DNA from: Serinibacter arcticus
GTDB lineage: Bacteria > Actinomycetota > Actinomycetes > Actinomycetales > Beutenbergiaceae
NCBI RefSeq assembly: GCF_003121705.1
Contig: NZ_PYHR01000002.1
Coordinates: forward strand, 1,612,001-1,676,000
Length of the DNA: 64,000 nt
Direction of reading: 5' to 3'
This document shows positions 43,376 through 54,065 of the stretch, in pieces; within the stretch, counting starts at the first letter, position 1, and the number at the start of each line of letters is the position of its first letter. A model generated the notes under the pieces. That model made no database searches, was not told the origin of the DNA, and saw only the letters and a list, made by a program, of their open reading frames with translations. The translations under genes were made by a program, and so were the position numbers.

Positions 43376-44301
43376 TCCTTCGTCCCTTCGGTGCCGGACT
43401 TCGGTGAGGTCGGCTCCGTCCCCGCCTGGTCGGCGGGCTCGTCCGGGCGCTCGCCCGTGGTGGCCTCGTGGGGGGTGGGCTCGGCGTGCTCGGACGAGGA
43501 CTGCTCCTCGCCGACCTCGCCGCGTCCGGTGCCGTCCTCGGCCACGTCGGACTCGCCGTCGTGCTCGGCCTCGGGGTAGGCGGGCGCGTGCCAGTCGTGC
43601 TCGCGGGAGATCCGCAGACCCACGAGGGTCGCCTCGCCGGCGGACGGACCGTCGTCGACGAGCCCGTCCTCGAACCCGGCCAGGACGCGGGAGACGGCCT
43701 TGAAGTCCTGCACGACGGGACCGCGCGAGGCCTCGACCCGCTCGCCGGCGCGCAGCCGGTCGACGAGGTCGACGGCGGAGGCGGGCGTCGCGTTGTCGAA
43801 GAACTCCCAGTTGACCATCACGACGGGCGCGTAGTCGCAGGCCGCGTTGCACTCGAGTCGCTCGAGCGTGACCTGGCCGTCGTCCGTCGTCTCGTCGTTG
43901 CCGATCCCGAGGTGCGCACTCACGGTGGCGAAGACGTCGTCGCCGCCCATGACCGCGCACAGCGTGTTCGTGCAGACGCCGACGGTGTAGGCGCCGTTGG
44001 GCTTGCGCTTGTACTGGCTGTAGAACGTCGCGACGGCGGAGACCTCCGCTCGCGAGAGCCCGAGCGTCTCCGCGCAGAACGCCACGCCCCGGGGCGAGAC
44101 GAAGGAGTCCACCGACTGGATGAGGTGCAGCAGCGGGAGCAGCGCCGAGCGCGGCTCCGGGTAGCGGGCCACGACGGCGGCGGCGTCCTCGCGCAGGCGG
44201 GCCGCCACCTCCTTCGGGTACAGGCTCCCGGCGGCGGCGGGGGTGCCGATCACGGCGGGACCCCTGCCCGCGCCGGCGGACGTCACGGACTCGGTGGTCA
44301 T
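43372..44301 (-). CDS. nuoE: NADH-quinone oxidoreductase subunit E with acidic tail
   Basis: The thioredoxin-like subunit carrying the N1a [2Fe-2S] cluster. Cysteines lie in [10 protein letters not shown] near 105-114 and in [13 protein letters not shown] near 146-158. The protein has 309 residues, while the conserved part ends near 225. The last 80 or so residues are a Glu/Asp/Pro/Ser-rich tail predicted to be disordered. Translationally coupled to nuoD and nuoF by 4-base overlaps. Confidence 0.94.
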   Translation of the reverse strand: MTTESVTSAGAGRGPAVIGTPAAAGSLYPKEVAARLREDAAAVVARYPEPRSALLPLLHLIQSVDSFVSPRGVAFCAETLGLSRAEVSAVATFYSQYKRKPNGAYTVGVCTNTLCAVMGGDDVFATVSAHLGIGNDETTDDGQVTLERLECNAACDYAPVVMVNWEFFDNATPASAVDLVDRLRAGERVEASRGPVVQDFKAVSRVLAGFEDGLVDDGPSAGEATLVGLRISREHDWHAPAYPEAEHDGESDVAEDGTGRGEVGEEQSSSEHAEPTPHEATTGERPDEPADQAGTEPTSPKSGTEGTKE

Positions 44302-45635
44302 CGGTCCACCCCTCCCAGGACGGGGTCGATGGAGGCGACGGCGATGACGACGTCGGCGATCTGGCCGCCCTCGCACATGGCCGCGAGCGACTGCAGGTTG
44401 GTGAAGGACGGGTCCCGGAAGTGGGCCCGGTAGGGCCGGGTCGCCCCGTCGGAGACGAGGTGGATCCCGAGCACCCCCTTGGCGTGCTCGATCTGCTGGT
44501 ACACCTGGCCGGCCGGGACGCGGAAGCCCTCGGTCACCAGCTTGAAGTGGTGGATGAGCGACTCCATCGAGTGCCCCATGATCTCGCGGATGTGGGCTGC
44601 GGAGTTGCCCTGGCCGTCCGGTCCGATGGCCAGCTGCGCGGGCCACGCGATCGACGGGTCGTCGACCATGACCGGGTGGCTCTCGCCGTCGCGGTCCTGC
44701 TTCTCCAGCCGGTCGAGCACCTGGCGCACGATCCGCATCGACTCGTCGATCTCGTCGAACCGGAGCATCACGCGGGCGAACGCGTCGGCGTCGGTCGACG
44801 TCGGGACGTCGAACTCGTAGGTCTCGTAGCCGCAGTAGGGGTCGTCCTTGCGCAGGTCGAACGGGAGGCCGGCCGACCGCAGGATCGGACCGGTCACGCC
44901 GAGCGAGAGCGCCGTCGACAGCGGCAGGTAGCCCACGCCCTGCGCCCGGCCCTTGAAGATCGGGTTGGCGTCGATGAGCATGTGCAGGTGCTTCACGTGC
45001 TGCGCGAAGCGCGGCATCATGTCGCGGATCGCCTGCGTCGTGCCGGGCGGGATGTCCTGCGCGAGACCGCCGGGCCGGATGTAGGCGTGGTTCATGCGAA
45101 GCCCGGAGACGAGCTCGAAGATCTTGAGGATCTCCTCGCGCGCCTGGAAGCCCTCGATCATGATCGTGGTCGCGCCGAGCTCGTTGCCGCCGGTCGCGAT
45201 CGCGACGAGGTGCGACGCCGCCCGCTGCAGCTCCATGAGCAGGACGCGCACGAGCGTCGCCCGCTCGGGGGCCTCGATGCCGAGCAGCTTCTCGGTGCCG
45301 AGGCAGTAGCCGACCTCCTGGAAGAACGGAGCGACGTAGTCCATCCGGGTGCAGAAGGTCACGCCCTGGGTCCAGGTGCGGAACTCCATGTTCTTCTCGA
45401 TGCCCGTGTGCAGGTAGCCGATGCCCACGCGGGCCTCGCGCACCGTCTCGCCGTCGATCTCGAGGATCAGGCGGAGCACGCCGTGCGTGGAGGGGTGCTG
45501 CGGACCCATGTTGACGACGATCCGCTCCTCGCCCAGGCGCGCGGCCTCCTCGGCGATCGCGGCCCAGTCGCCGCCGTTGGCGGTGAACGTGGTCGCGCCG
45601 TCGAGATCGTCGGTGATGTTCGTCGTCGTGCTCAT
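44298..45635 (-). CDS. nuoD: NADH-quinone oxidoreductase subunit D
   Basis: The 445-residue 49-kDa-type subunit that forms the quinone-binding site with NuoB and NuoH. Marks: [20 protein letters not shown] near 41-60 (loop with the quinone-site His), [16 protein letters not shown] near 74-89 and the invariant C-terminal GGVDR. The ATG at 45635 overlaps nuoC. It is kin to the large subunit of NiFe hydrogenases. Confidence 0.96.
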   Translation of the reverse strand: MSTTTNITDDLDGATTFTANGGDWAAIAEEAARLGEERIVVNMGPQHPSTHGVLRLILEIDGETVREARVGIGYLHTGIEKNMEFRTWTQGVTFCTRMDYVAPFFQEVGYCLGTEKLLGIEAPERATLVRVLLMELQRAASHLVAIATGGNELGATTIMIEGFQAREEILKIFELVSGLRMNHAYIRPGGLAQDIPPGTTQAIRDMMPRFAQHVKHLHMLIDANPIFKGRAQGVGYLPLSTALSLGVTGPILRSAGLPFDLRKDDPYCGYETYEFDVPTSTDADAFARVMLRFDEIDESMRIVRQVLDRLEKQDRDGESHPVMVDDPSIAWPAQLAIGPDGQGNSAAHIREIMGHSMESLIHHFKLVTEGFRVPAGQVYQQIEHAKGVLGIHLVSDGATRPYRAHFRDPSFTNLQSLAAMCEGGQIADVVIAVASIDPVLGGVDR

Positions 45636-46390
45636 CGGTACGACCTCCGCTCGTCCGCCGGGGGGATGGTGGCGCCCTTGTACTCCACGGGGATGCCGCC
45701 CAGCGGGTAGTCCTTGCGCTGCGGGTGACCGACCCAGTCGTCCGGCATCGCAATCCGCGCGAGCGCCGGGTGTCCGTCGAAGATGATCCCGAAGAAGTCC
45801 CAGGTCTCGCGCTCGTGCCAGTCGTTGGTCGGGTAGACGTTCGTGGTCGAGGGGACGTGCGGGTCGGTGTCGGGCACCACGACCTCCAGGCACAGGGTGT
45901 GCGGGGAGTTCGTGATGGAGCGCAGCGGGTAGATCACGTGCAGCTCGCGGCCGACGTCGCTCGGGTAGTGAACGCCGTTCACGCCGAGGCAGAGCTCGAA
46001 CCGCAGGTCCTGCTCGTCCCGGAGCGTCTGGCAGACGGTCACGATGTGCTCCCGGCGAATCTCCAGCGTGAGCTGGCCGCGGTCCACCACGACCTTCGCG
46101 ACGGCGTCGTCGTAGGCCACGCCGCGGTCCGCGAGGGCCTCGCCGAGGATGTCGACGACCTCGTCGAACCAGCCCCCGTAGGGGCGCTCGCTCGGGAGGC
46201 CGAGCACGACGGCGGTCTGCAGCCCGCCGAAGCCGGACGTGTCGCCGGTGCCCGCGTTGCCGAACAGGCCCTGCCGCTTGGCGACGAGGTCGCCGAGGTT
46301 CTGGCCGTCGCGGGAGACCTCGGTCAGGCCGAGGTCCTGGCCGGCCTGCCGGCCGCCGGCCGGACCCTCGGGGGTGTTCGGGGTCGTCAT
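45632..46390 (-). CDS. nuoC: NADH-quinone oxidoreductase subunit C
   Basis: The 252-residue 30-kDa-type subunit that scaffolds NuoD. The family signature is [16 protein letters not shown] near 195-210, followed by [20 protein letters not shown]. An N-terminal extension of about 60 residues rich in Gly precedes the conserved domain. ATG at 46390, overlapping nuoB. Confidence 0.95.
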   Translation of the reverse strand: MTTPNTPEGPAGGRQAGQDLGLTEVSRDGQNLGDLVAKRQGLFGNAGTGDTSGFGGLQTAVVLGLPSERPYGGWFDEVVDILGEALADRGVAYDDAVAKVVVDRGQLTLEIRREHIVTVCQTLRDEQDLRFELCLGVNGVHYPSDVGRELHVIYPLRSITNSPHTLCLEVVVPDTDPHVPSTTNVYPTNDWHERETWDFFGIIFDGHPALARIAMPDDWVGHPQRKDYPLGGIPVEYKGATIPPADERRSYR

Positions 46391-46941
46391 GCGAGCAGGC
46401 CCTTCTGGGCGTGGGTCGGGACGGCGGCGAGCGCGGCGGCCTCGGCGGCGCGGGCCGCCTTCACACGGTCGATGCCGAGCGGCGTCGCCTGGACCTGCTT
46501 GTGCAGCTCGAGGATCGCGTGCAGCAGCATCTCGGGGCGCGGCGGGCAGCCGGGCAGGTAGATGTCCACGGGCACGATGTGGTCGCAGCCCTGGACGATC
46601 GCGTAGTTGTTGAACATGCCGCCCGACGACGCGCACGCGCCCATCGAGATGACCCACTTCGGACCGGACATCTGGTCGTAGACCTGACGGACGACCGGCG
46701 CCATCTTCTGCGACAGCCGGCCCGAGACGATCATGACGTCGGCGTGACGCGGGGAGGCTCGGAAGACCTCCATGCCGAAGCGCGAGATGTCGAACCGGGC
46801 GCCACCCGTGGCCATCATCTCGATGGCGCAGCAGGCCAGACCCATGGTGACGGGCCACATCGACGCCTTGCGGGCGAGGCCCACCAGGTCGCTGATCGTC
46901 CCGAGCGCGAAGCCCGGTGCCTTCTCCTCGATACCAGCCAC
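46387..46941 (-). CDS. nuoB: NADH-quinone oxidoreductase subunit B
   Basis: The 184-residue subunit carrying cluster N2, the last electron carrier before quinone. The adjacent-cysteine motif is in [15 protein letters not shown] near 33-47, with further ligands in [11 protein letters not shown] and [13 protein letters not shown]. It starts at a GTG nine bases after the nuoA stop. Confidence 0.96.
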   Translation of the reverse strand: MAGIEEKAPGFALGTISDLVGLARKASMWPVTMGLACCAIEMMATGGARFDISRFGMEVFRASPRHADVMIVSGRLSQKMAPVVRQVYDQMSGPKWVISMGACASSGGMFNNYAIVQGCDHIVPVDIYLPGCPPRPEMLLHAILELHKQVQATPLGIDRVKAARAAEAAALAAVPTHAQKGLLA

Positions 46942-46950
46942 GGTCTGCTC

Positions 46951-47313
46951 CTAGTCCCAGTCGAGCGCGCCACGGCGCCACTCGTAGATGTACGGAACGG
47001 TGATGAGGGCGATGAACCCCAGCATCGCGACGAGCCCGAAGACGGCGAGGTCGCTGAACGCGACTGCCCACGGGTAGAGGAAGACGACCTCGATGTCGAA
47101 GATGATGAAGGTCATCGCCACGAGGTAGTACTTGATGTTGAACCGGCCGTGCCCCAGCGCGTGCGGCGTCGGCATGATGCCGCACTCGTACGCCTCGAGC
47201 TTGGCGCGGTTGTAGGTCTTCGGGCCGATCACCGCGCTGGCGGCGAGACCGCCGACGGCCATGAGGGCGGCGACGCCCATCATGATCAGGATCGGGACGT
47301 AGGGGTTGGTCAT
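46951..47313 (-). CDS. nuoA: NADH-quinone oxidoreductase subunit A
   Basis: A 120-residue, three-helix subunit. The conserved loop is [20 protein letters not shown] near 41-60 (with the YECG motif), and the second half has [16 protein letters not shown] with the conserved Asp-Ile-Glu. The ATG overlaps the menJ stop, linking the nuo genes to menaquinone reduction. Confidence 0.96.
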   Translation of the reverse strand: MTNPYVPILIMMGVAALMAVGGLAASAVIGPKTYNRAKLEAYECGIMPTPHALGHGRFNIKYYLVAMTFIIFDIEVVFLYPWAVAFSDLAVFGLVAMLGFIALITVPYIYEWRRGALDWD

Positions 47314-48617
47314 GCGGAACGCACCACCTTCGTGAGAGCGGTGATGATCCGGTCCAGCGCGTCGCCGCCGGTCCGGTCGTAGGAGTCGGACAGCAGCTTG
47401 TGGACGAACTTCATCAGCAGCGGGCGCGGCAGGCCGTAGCGCGTGCAGATCCGCATGATGCTCGGGTGCTCGATGATGCGCACGAACTGCTTGCCCAGCG
47501 CGTAGTAGCCCCCGAGCTCGGCCTTCATCGTGCGGCTGTATGCCTGCATGGCGCGCTCACGGCTGGCGGCGTTGGGCCGCGCGAGCGCCTGGGCGATGAC
47601 GTCGGAGCCGATGCGACCGGCCTGCATCGCGTACGCGATGCCCTCGCCGTTGTAGGGCGAGGTCATGCCGCCGGAGTCGCCGACGAGCATGAGGCCGTCC
47701 GCGTACAGCGGCTGGCGGTTGAACGCCATGGGGAGGGCGGCGCTGCGCAGGTCGCCGACCTGGTTCTCGGGGGTGAAGCCCCACTCCTCCGGCACGTTCG
47801 CCATCCAGCGGCCGAAGATGCCCTTGTAGTCGAGCTTGGTGGTCCTCCCCGTGGAGCTGACGCTTCCCAGGCCGACGTTGGACAGACCGTTGCCCAGGGC
47901 GAAGATCCAGCCGTAGCCCGGCAGCAGGTCGCTGGCGTTCGGGGCGCCGTCCCACAGCTCCAGGTGTGACTCCATCATCGTGTCGGTGTAGCGAGGCGAG
48001 GCCTGCGGCACCTGGAAGTACGTGCGGATCGCGACGCCGAGCGGGCGGTCGTCGCGCTTCTCGCGCCCCACGGAGGTGGCCAGTCGCGCGGCGACCCCGC
48101 CGGCGTCGACGACGAACGGGGCGGTGAACGTCTGCTCGGGCTCGCCGGCGATCGCGCGGCCGCGCTGGTCCACCTGCTTGACGCGGACGCCGGTGATGCG
48201 ACCGTCGTCGGCGCGCACGGCACCGGTGACGCTGTGGCCCTCGAGGAGCGTGGCGCCCGTGGTGACGGCGTGGCGGATCAACGTCTCGTCGAGGTCGGTG
48301 CGCGCGCGGACGAGGCCGTAGCTCGGCACCGTCTCGAGGTCGGGCCAGTCCATCTCGATGGTGTGGCCACCGCCGATGACGCGCAGACCCTGGTTCCGGA
48401 TCCAGCCGTCCTCCTCGCGGGTCGGCACCCCCATCGAGATGAGCTCCGCGACGGCGCGCGGGGTCAGCCCGTCGCCGCAGATCTTGTCGCGGGGGAAGGT
48501 GGCCTTGTCCAGGACGACGACCTGGAGGCCGCGCTGGGCGAGGTAGTGGGCCGTGGCCGCACCTCCCGGACCCGCGCCGACGACGATGACGTCCGCCGTC
48601 TGGGCAGCCGTGCCCAT
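47310..48617 (-). CDS. menJ: menaquinone reductase / geranylgeranyl reductase family flavoprotein
   Basis: A 435-residue FAD enzyme expected to saturate one double bond in the menaquinone tail. The FAD motif [20 protein letters not shown] lies near 10-29, followed by [15 protein letters not shown], a family signature, and the late [21 protein letters not shown] chose the ATG at 48617 because GGCGAGGTGG precedes it. An upstream ATG at 48686 would add 23 residues and could be a leaderless start below the predicted promoter. It heads the nuo operon, consistent with MenJ supplying modified menaquinone to complex I. Confidence 0.85.
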   Translation of the reverse strand: MGTAAQTADVIVVGAGPGGAATAHYLAQRGLQVVVLDKATFPRDKICGDGLTPRAVAELISMGVPTREEDGWIRNQGLRVIGGGHTIEMDWPDLETVPSYGLVRARTDLDETLIRHAVTTGATLLEGHSVTGAVRADDGRITGVRVKQVDQRGRAIAGEPEQTFTAPFVVDAGGVAARLATSVGREKRDDRPLGVAIRTYFQVPQASPRYTDTMMESHLELWDGAPNASDLLPGYGWIFALGNGLSNVGLGSVSSTGRTTKLDYKGIFGRWMANVPEEWGFTPENQVGDLRSAALPMAFNRQPLYADGLMLVGDSGGMTSPYNGEGIAYAMQAGRIGSDVIAQALARPNAASRERAMQAYSRTMKAELGGYYALGKQFVRIIEHPSIMRICTRYGLPRPLLMKFVHKLLSDSYDRTGGDALDRIITALTKVVRSA

Positions 48618-48953
48618 CGAATCCACCTCGCCGTCAAGATAGCCGTTCACCAGGGCGCGCGACCGGCGGGAGAACCCGCTGGACATGGTGCGCCGTTGGC
48701 ACTCTACAAACGCCCCACCGGGGTGTCTCCCAAGGCTCACCTAACCCGTTCGGCAGACGTGGGACCTTGGTCCTACGCCGGCATCGTCGCAGGTGTGGTG
48801 GGGCGTGGGTGACCTCCGTCACGGGACGGTGACACCTCTCCAGGCTGCCTCACGCGGACGCGGAGCGCCACTGCTGCGAGGTGACGGGAACGCGTCGGCC
48901 CGCCCGGGCGTGACTGGGCGCTCCTGGCGCGACGAGCGTCAGGGCGACGAGCG
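48618..48953 (-). promoter_or_regulatory. control region of the menJ-nuo operon
   Basis: A 336-base stretch without a credible gene. On the minus strand there is a -10-like TAGAGT (48701-48706) with a weak -35 (GAGACA, 17-base spacer). Further upstream lies TAGGTGAGCCT (48733-48743), a DtxR-like half site, then a dyad GGACC-TT-GGTCC (48762-48773) shaped like a DosR/DevR box. The part beyond 48800 shows nothing clear except the repeats at the menG end. Confidence 0.4.
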
Positions 48954-48958
48954 TCAGG
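48929..48958. repeat. 15-bp tandem duplication at the menG stop
   Basis: The 15-base unit GCGACGAGCGTCAGG occurs twice in tandem (48929-48943 and 48944-48958); the second copy includes the menG stop codon, so the duplication may have arisen from the gene end. Confidence 0.7.
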
Positions 48959-49646
48959 GCGCGACGGCGCGGTGCAGGGCGACGATGCCGCCCGTCAGGT
49001 TGCGGTAGCTCACCGAGCGCCAGCCGGCCTCGTGCATGAGGGCGGCGACACCCTCCTGGTCGGGCCAGTCGAGGATCGACTCCTCGAGGTAGTCGTAGGC
49101 CTCGGGGTTGGAGCTCACCGCACGCGAGATCGGCGTGAGCACGTTGCGCAGGTAGAACCGGTACAGCGCCCCGAACGCCCTCACCGGCGGCGTGGAGAAC
49201 TCGCACACGACGAGGCGGCCGCCCGGCTTGGTCACCCGCAGCATCTCGCGCAGCCCGACGACGGTCGGGTTGACGTTGCGCAGCCCGAAGGAGATCGTCG
49301 CGACGTCGAAGGTGTCGTCGGCGAACGGGAGCGCCGTGCCGTCCCCCGCGACGAACGCCAGGTCCGGCCGACGACGCTTGCCCTCGAAGACCATGCCGGT
49401 GGAGAAGTCGCACGCGACCGTGTCGACCCCGCGGTCGGCGAACGCGGCCGTGGAGGTCCCCGTGCCCGCGGCCAGGTCGAGCAGGCGCTCCCCCGGCTTC
49501 GCGTCCACCGCCTGCACGGTGGCGCGCCGCCACAGGCGGTCCATGCCGAGCGAGAGGACGTCGTTGGTGAGGTCGTAGCGACCGGCGACGTCGTCGAACA
49601 TCCCGGCGACGTCGGCAGGGTCCTTGTCGAGCTGAGCGCGAGCCAT
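48954..49646 (-). CDS. menG: demethylmenaquinone methyltransferase
   Basis: A 230-residue UbiE/MenG SAM-dependent methyltransferase, the last step of menaquinone synthesis. Signatures: [20 protein letters not shown] near 17-36, the SAM motif [16 protein letters not shown] near 55-70 and [20 protein letters not shown] near 118-137. Standard length. It stands on the minus strand behind the menJ-nuo control region. Confidence 0.94.
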   Translation of the reverse strand: MARAQLDKDPADVAGMFDDVAGRYDLTNDVLSLGMDRLWRRATVQAVDAKPGERLLDLAAGTGTSTAAFADRGVDTVACDFSTGMVFEGKRRRPDLAFVAGDGTALPFADDTFDVATISFGLRNVNPTVVGLREMLRVTKPGGRLVVCEFSTPPVRAFGALYRFYLRNVLTPISRAVSSNPEAYDYLEESILDWPDQEGVAALMHEAGWRSVSYRNLTGGIVALHRAVAP

Positions 49647-49705
49647 GGCTCGATCCTCCCACGCACCGGCGTGCGGACCGTGTGGGCCGGTGGCACAGTG
49701 ACGAG

Positions 49706-50629
49706 ATGAGGACGACCCCCCGCCCGCTCGTCGTGGCCGCCCTGATCACGCTGACCGCTGTGACCGCCTGCGGTGCGCCCGGTGGGTCCGGCGAGCCGCC
49801 CGGGTCCGCCGACCCGCCCGCCGGTGGCGGGCAGGACGACGGCGTCGAGTACCACGTGCACGCCGGGATCGAGGAGCGCGACGGCAGCGGTCCGGTGCTC
49901 TGCATCGGACCCATGGCCGCGATCTACCCCTCGCCCCCGTGCGGTGGACCGGCCGTCGACGGGCTCGACTGGGACGACGTCCCCGACGTCTCCTCCGCGG
50001 ACGGCATCACGTCCGGGCGGGCCCACCTGGTCGGTACCTACCGGGACGGCACCCTGACCCTCACCCGTCCCGCCTCGGCCGAGTCCCCGCTGACGGAGGA
50101 GGAGACGCGGGACGCGTTCGGGTCCGCCTCCTTCGAACCGCTCTGCACCGACCCGTGGCGCGGCGGCGACGAGGTCGCTGCGGCCGATCCGATGGCCTGG
50201 GAGGCGCAGAACGCGCTCGTCGAGGCGGCGCAGACGCTTCCCGGGTACGTCTCGATGTTCGCCTCCTACTCCGAGGGGCACAGCCCGGAGGGGTTCAGCT
50301 CGGAGGAGTACAACGTCGTGCTCTCCTCGTCCGCGGAGGACGCCGACGCCGACGCCGCGCACGCCACCCTGCGCGAGGTCTGGCCGGGCTGGCTGTGCGT
50401 CGCGGCGCAGGACCTTCCCACCGACGCCGACCTCCAGGCGGCGAACCGTGCGGTCGTCGACCTCGGCGAGCGGATCGGCTGGCAGTTCTCCGGCCTCGGC
50501 GTCGGGGTGCTCGACGTGAGCGTCGTCGTGGCCGACCCCGCGACGCTGGCGGCCATCCACGACGCCGTCTCCCCGTGGCTCACCCCCGACCAGGTCGTCG
50601 TGCACGGGGACCTGCAGCCGATCTCCTGA
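49706..50629 (+). CDS. predicted lipoprotein of unknown function
   Basis: A 307-residue exported protein. The signal peptide [20 protein letters not shown] leads to the lipobox VTAC with Cys at 22. A Gly/Pro/Asp-rich linker follows, then about 250 residues of mixed fold with no motif I recognise; cysteines at LCIGPM, SPPCGGP, PLCTDP and GWLCVAA may form disulfides. The first 60 residues after the linker ([20 protein letters not shown]) resemble other actinobacterial surface lipoproteins. I chose the ATG at 49706 over a GTG at 49682 because the signal peptide then starts properly. Function unknown. Confidence 0.75.
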   Translation: MRTTPRPLVVAALITLTAVTACGAPGGSGEPPGSADPPAGGGQDDGVEYHVHAGIEERDGSGPVLCIGPMAAIYPSPPCGGPAVDGLDWDDVPDVSSADGITSGRAHLVGTYRDGTLTLTRPASAESPLTEEETRDAFGSASFEPLCTDPWRGGDEVAAADPMAWEAQNALVEAAQTLPGYVSMFASYSEGHSPEGFSSEEYNVVLSSSAEDADADAAHATLREVWPGWLCVAAQDLPTDADLQAANRAVVDLGERIGWQFSGLGVGVLDVSVVVADPATLAAIHDAVSPWLTPDQVVVHGDLQPIS

Positions 50630-50740
50630 CACGGCGGCTCGCCACCCGTCTCCCGGTCGCACGCCCGCCCGGTCCGACGTGCCGCACGCCACGTCGGATC
50701 CCCGGATCGGGTCGCCGTCCCGGGCGTAGCCTTGGCAGCG

Positions 50741-52030
50741 ATGTCCGCTCCCGCCCCCGCCGTCACCGGCCTGCCCGTCCCGGCGCTCACCGTCCGCACG
50801 ACGGCGATCTCGGATCCCGGTGACCTGCTCGACCTGCTGCCCACCAGCGACGGCGTCGCCACGTGGGTCCGGCGCGGCGACGGCATGGTCGCGTGGGGCG
50901 AGGCGGCACGGACCGACACCGCGGGCTCCGCGCGGATGGTCGACGCCGACGCCTGGTTCACCCAGCTCCGCCGCGCGGCCGACGTGCGCGACGACGTCGC
51001 GGTCCCGGGCAGCGGCCTGGTGGCGTTCGGGGCGTTCGCGTTCGACGACGGCGACCCCGCCGGCGGCAGCCTCGTCGTCCCGCGCATCCTCGTGGGCCGG
51101 AGGGCCGGCGTCTCGTGGGTGACGACGATCGATCCCGAGGGGGCCGCCCCGCTCACGCTCGACGGCCCGCGTGACGCCCTCACCTTCCCGACCGACGTGA
51201 CCTATGCCGCGGGCGCGGCCACGCCGGCGGAGTGGAAGGCCAAGGTGGCCGACGCCGTCGCCCGGATCCGCGCCGGCGAGGCGGCCAAGATCGTGCTGGC
51301 CCGCGACGTCTGGGCCACCTCCGCGACCCCGCTGGACACCCGCGCGCTCGTCACCCGGTTCGCGGACGCCTACCCGACCACCTGGGCCTTCGCCGTCGAC
51401 GGCCTCGTGGGCGCGACCCCCGAGATGCTGGTCCGCCGCGAGCGACGACTGGTCGCCTCCCGCGTGCTGGCCGGCACCATCCGCCGCACGGGCGACGACG
51501 AGCGCGACCTCGCCCACGCGGCCGCGCTCGCCCGCTCCTCCAAGGATCTCGAGGAGCACGAGTTCGCGGTCGAGTCCCTGGCCCGGGCGCTCGCGCCCTT
51601 CGTGGAGAGCGCGAACGTTCCCGAGGTGCCGTCCGTGCTGCACCTGCCGAACGTCATGCACCTGGCCACCGATGTCACCGCCGTCCTGCAGCGGGGCCCC
51701 GACGGCGACCGTCCGTCCTCGCTGCGGCTCGCCGCCTCGCTCCACCCGACCGCGGCCGTCGGCGGCACACCGACCCTCGACGCCGTCCGACTCGTGCGCG
51801 AGATCGAGGGCATGGACCGGGGCCGGTACGCCGGCCCGGTCGGCTGGATCGGCTCCGACGGCGACGGTGAGTGGTGCATCGCGCTGCGCTGCGGCGCCCT
51901 CGACCCCGACGACCCGCACCGGATCCGCCTGTTCGCGGGCTGCGGCATCGTGGCGGCGTCCGACCCTGGCGCCGAGCTCGACGAGACCGAGGCCAAGCTC
52001 GAGCCGGTCCGCCAGGCACTGCTGGGCTGA
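50741..52030 (+). CDS. menF: isochorismate synthase
   Basis: A 429-residue chorismate-utilising enzyme that converts chorismate to isochorismate, the entry step of menaquinone synthesis. The C-terminal domain has IRAGEAAKIVLARDVW near 178-193, a core HPTAAVGGTP near 337-346, EIEGMDRGRYAGPVGW and GDGEWCIALRCG. The GGTP and EGMDRG motifs are standard for MenF/DhbC/EntC. The ATG at 50741 is favoured over a TTG nine bases upstream. The rest of the pathway (MenD, MenC) lies 10 kb on. Confidence 0.9.
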   Translation: MSAPAPAVTGLPVPALTVRTTAISDPGDLLDLLPTSDGVATWVRRGDGMVAWGEAARTDTAGSARMVDADAWFTQLRRAADVRDDVAVPGSGLVAFGAFAFDDGDPAGGSLVVPRILVGRRAGVSWVTTIDPEGAAPLTLDGPRDALTFPTDVTYAAGAATPAEWKAKVADAVARIRAGEAAKIVLARDVWATSATPLDTRALVTRFADAYPTTWAFAVDGLVGATPEMLVRRERRLVASRVLAGTIRRTGDDERDLAHAAALARSSKDLEEHEFAVESLARALAPFVESANVPEVPSVLHLPNVMHLATDVTAVLQRGPDGDRPSSLRLAASLHPTAAVGGTPTLDAVRLVREIEGMDRGRYAGPVGWIGSDGDGEWCIALRCGALDPDDPHRIRLFAGCGIVAASDPGAELDETEAKLEPVRQALLG

Positions 52031-52069
52031 TCGACGGGCCGGGACATCGAGGCGGGTTACTCCGCATGG

Positions 52070-52285
52070 TTGATCATCACGCGGGTGCCCGACGTCGACC
52101 AGGTCTACTTCCAGTCGGCACGCACGGACGACGGCTACCTCGTCGAGTTCCGCGACGGCAGCCCGGACAAGCACTTCGGTGCGACGGTCCCCGACGTCCG
52201 GGCAGCCCACGCCCTGGCGACGCAGTGGGCCTTCGAGCTCGACGGGTGGCGCACCGCCGTGCCGTGGGAGAGGCAGACCTTCTAG
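52070..52285 (+). CDS. hypothetical 71-residue protein
   Basis: A small open frame reading MIITRVPDVDQVYFQSARTD and ending in ERQTF. It is predicted beta-alpha, soluble, with a plausible codon pattern. The only in-frame start is a TTG at 52070, with GAGGCGG rather far upstream. An ATG four bases earlier is in another frame. Family not recognised; 39 bases after menF, so possibly co-transcribed. Confidence 0.55.
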   Translation: MIITRVPDVDQVYFQSARTDDGYLVEFRDGSPDKHFGATVPDVRAAHALATQWAFELDGWRTAVPWERQTF

Positions 52286-52334
52286 GGGCGGCCCCCCGGC
52301 GCCCACCGGGGCAGCCCGGCGCCAGACGGCACGC

Positions 52335-54065
52335 TCAGAGGAGCGCATCGTCCGGCCCTGGCCCGTCTTCCCCGCCGAACCGGGCCTCGTCCCGCCCGAC
52401 GCCGGGCGGACCTCCGCCCGGCCCGTCCCTCGGCGGCATCTCCTCCCGCATTCGACCGCCGGTCGCGGTCAGGACCGGCGGCGGCGTCTCCTGCGACAAC
52501 GGTGGATCGGATCGCCGCGGGACGAGCAGTCGGTCTGCCAGCCGCGTCGTCGTGCCGAGGGGCCGCCCCGCGGCATCGGTGAAGGCGAACCCGCCGCGGA
52601 CGATCGCGATGGTCAGGTTGTCGTCGTGGACGGCGTGGTGGTGCCGCGAGCACAGCGTGATCCCGTTGGTGAGCGAGGTCGGACCGTCGTTCTCCCAGAA
52701 CTGCAGGTGATGGACCTCGCACCACGTCGCCCGGAGGGTGCAGCCGGGGAACTGGCAGTGCCGGTCCCTCGTCAGGATCGCCCGACGCAGGTCCTCGTGG
52801 AACGTGCGCTGCGTACGACCGACGTCCAGCGGGGAGCCCTCGGCGTCGAGGACCACCCGCTGCAGCAGGGCGTCGCACGCCAGCACGTCGAGCGCCGCGA
52901 ACGGGATCAGCGTGCCGTCCTGCAGCTGGGCCAGCTGCGGCTCGACGTCCAGGCCACTGGCGGCGAAGGCCGCGCCCGACCGTCCGGCGCGCTCGCCGCC
53001 GGCGGAGGCGCACAGCTGACGACGTCGAACCGTGAGCAGCAGCCAGGTGTCCGCCGGGACGAGGATCGACAGGTGCGGACGGACCTGTGCCCCCGCCTTG
53101 TAGGCACCGGAGGAGAGGGCGTTGCTCGCCATCGCCTCGATCGCGTCGGCCGTGCGCTGCTCGCCCGTGCGCTCGTCCCCCGCGGCCGGGACCGGCCTGA
53201 GAGCGTCGAGCGCGGTACGGAGCGTCTCGCCGGCGACCGGGTCCAGCAGGCCCTCGATCCTGACCCCGCCGTCCTTCGACGACAACCGCAGGTACCGCCG
53301 GGCACGGACCGCACCGAAGCCGTGGTCGGCACTGTCCGCCTCCATCGCCGAGGCCATCGCCGTGAGGCTCCTTCTCAGCTCCGGGGGCGTCACGGCGGTC
53401 GCGGCCGCCAGCAGCTCCCGCTCGACCGCCACCATGCGTTCGCGGGTCCGCTCGGAGCTTCCGGCGAGCACCTGGCCGATCACCTCGGCGTGCCCCATCG
53501 TCACCGCGCCGTCCTGGGTCGCCGCCTTCACGAGCGGCAGCTGGGCCAGCGCGTCAGCGGTGCGCTCCTCGGCCGTCGCGGCACCTCGGCCCTGCCGGGT
53601 CGCCTGCGCTCGCCACTCCGCGAACGTCCGCGCCCGCCCGGTGCGCCAGGACCCGTCGGCCTTGGCCATGGAGACCACGCCCGACCGCGCCGCCTGCAGC
53701 ACCGAGACGGACTCGTCCAGCACCCGCAGGGTGGCGGTCAGCGCCTCGCCGCGACGAGCCCGCGCCCTGCCTCGCGCCACCGCCGCGAGCGCCCGACCGC
53801 CTGCCCGAACGCCAGCCCGATCGCCCGCCGGAGCCGCACCGAGACCACCGGCAGAACCGCGAGCTGCGCCGGCGTCGTCCTCGTCGGACCGTTCGAGAGC
53901 CGCGACGGCCGCCTCCGCACCGGCGACGGCCCGCGTCAGATCGGCGACCGCGACTCGGACGCGCTCCGCCGTCCAGACCAGCGCGTCGCACGCCGTCGAC
54001 CCGGGCTCGGCGTCGGGATCGCGCGGAACCAGCTCAGCAGCCACGGCCACCACCCCTTCCCTCAT
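52335..54065 (-). CDS. DUF222 / HNH endonuclease domain protein (13E12 type)
   Basis: A 576-residue protein with the DUF222 region (about 20-330, ending near ADAIEAMASNALSSGAY) and a C-terminal HNH nuclease domain: ILTRDRHCQFPGC, then CEVHHLQFW and TSLTNGITLCSRHHHAVHD, holding the Cys/His metal ligands. These proteins exist in many copies in high-GC actinobacteria, where they are linked to mobile DNA, but their role is unclear. The tail is Pro/Gly-rich. The ATG at 54065 is used; a GTG shortly after is possible. Confidence 0.88.
   Translation of the reverse strand: MREGVVAVAAELVPRDPDAEPGSTACDALVWTAERVRVAVADLTRAVAGAEAAVAALERSDEDDAGAARGSAGGLGAAPAGDRAGVRAGGRALAAVARGRARARRGEALTATLRVLDESVSVLQAARSGVVSMAKADGSWRTGRARTFAEWRAQATRQGRGAATAEERTADALAQLPLVKAATQDGAVTMGHAEVIGQVLAGSSERTRERMVAVERELLAAATAVTPPELRRSLTAMASAMEADSADHGFGAVRARRYLRLSSKDGGVRIEGLLDPVAGETLRTALDALRPVPAAGDERTGEQRTADAIEAMASNALSSGAYKAGAQVRPHLSILVPADTWLLLTVRRRQLCASAGGERAGRSGAAFAASGLDVEPQLAQLQDGTLIPFAALDVLACDALLQRVVLDAEGSPLDVGRTQRTFHEDLRRAILTRDRHCQFPGCTLRATWCEVHHLQFWENDGPTSLTNGITLCSRHHHAVHDDNLTIAIVRGGFAFTDAAGRPLGTTTRLADRLLVPRRSDPPLSQETPPPVLTATGGRMREEMPPRDGPGGGPPGVGRDEARFGGEDGPGPDDALL

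Noticed and set aside
52335-54065. Homing endonuclease or intein from the HNH motif
   Set aside because: DUF222 followed by HNH is the common free-standing actinobacterial family; it is not inserted in another gene.
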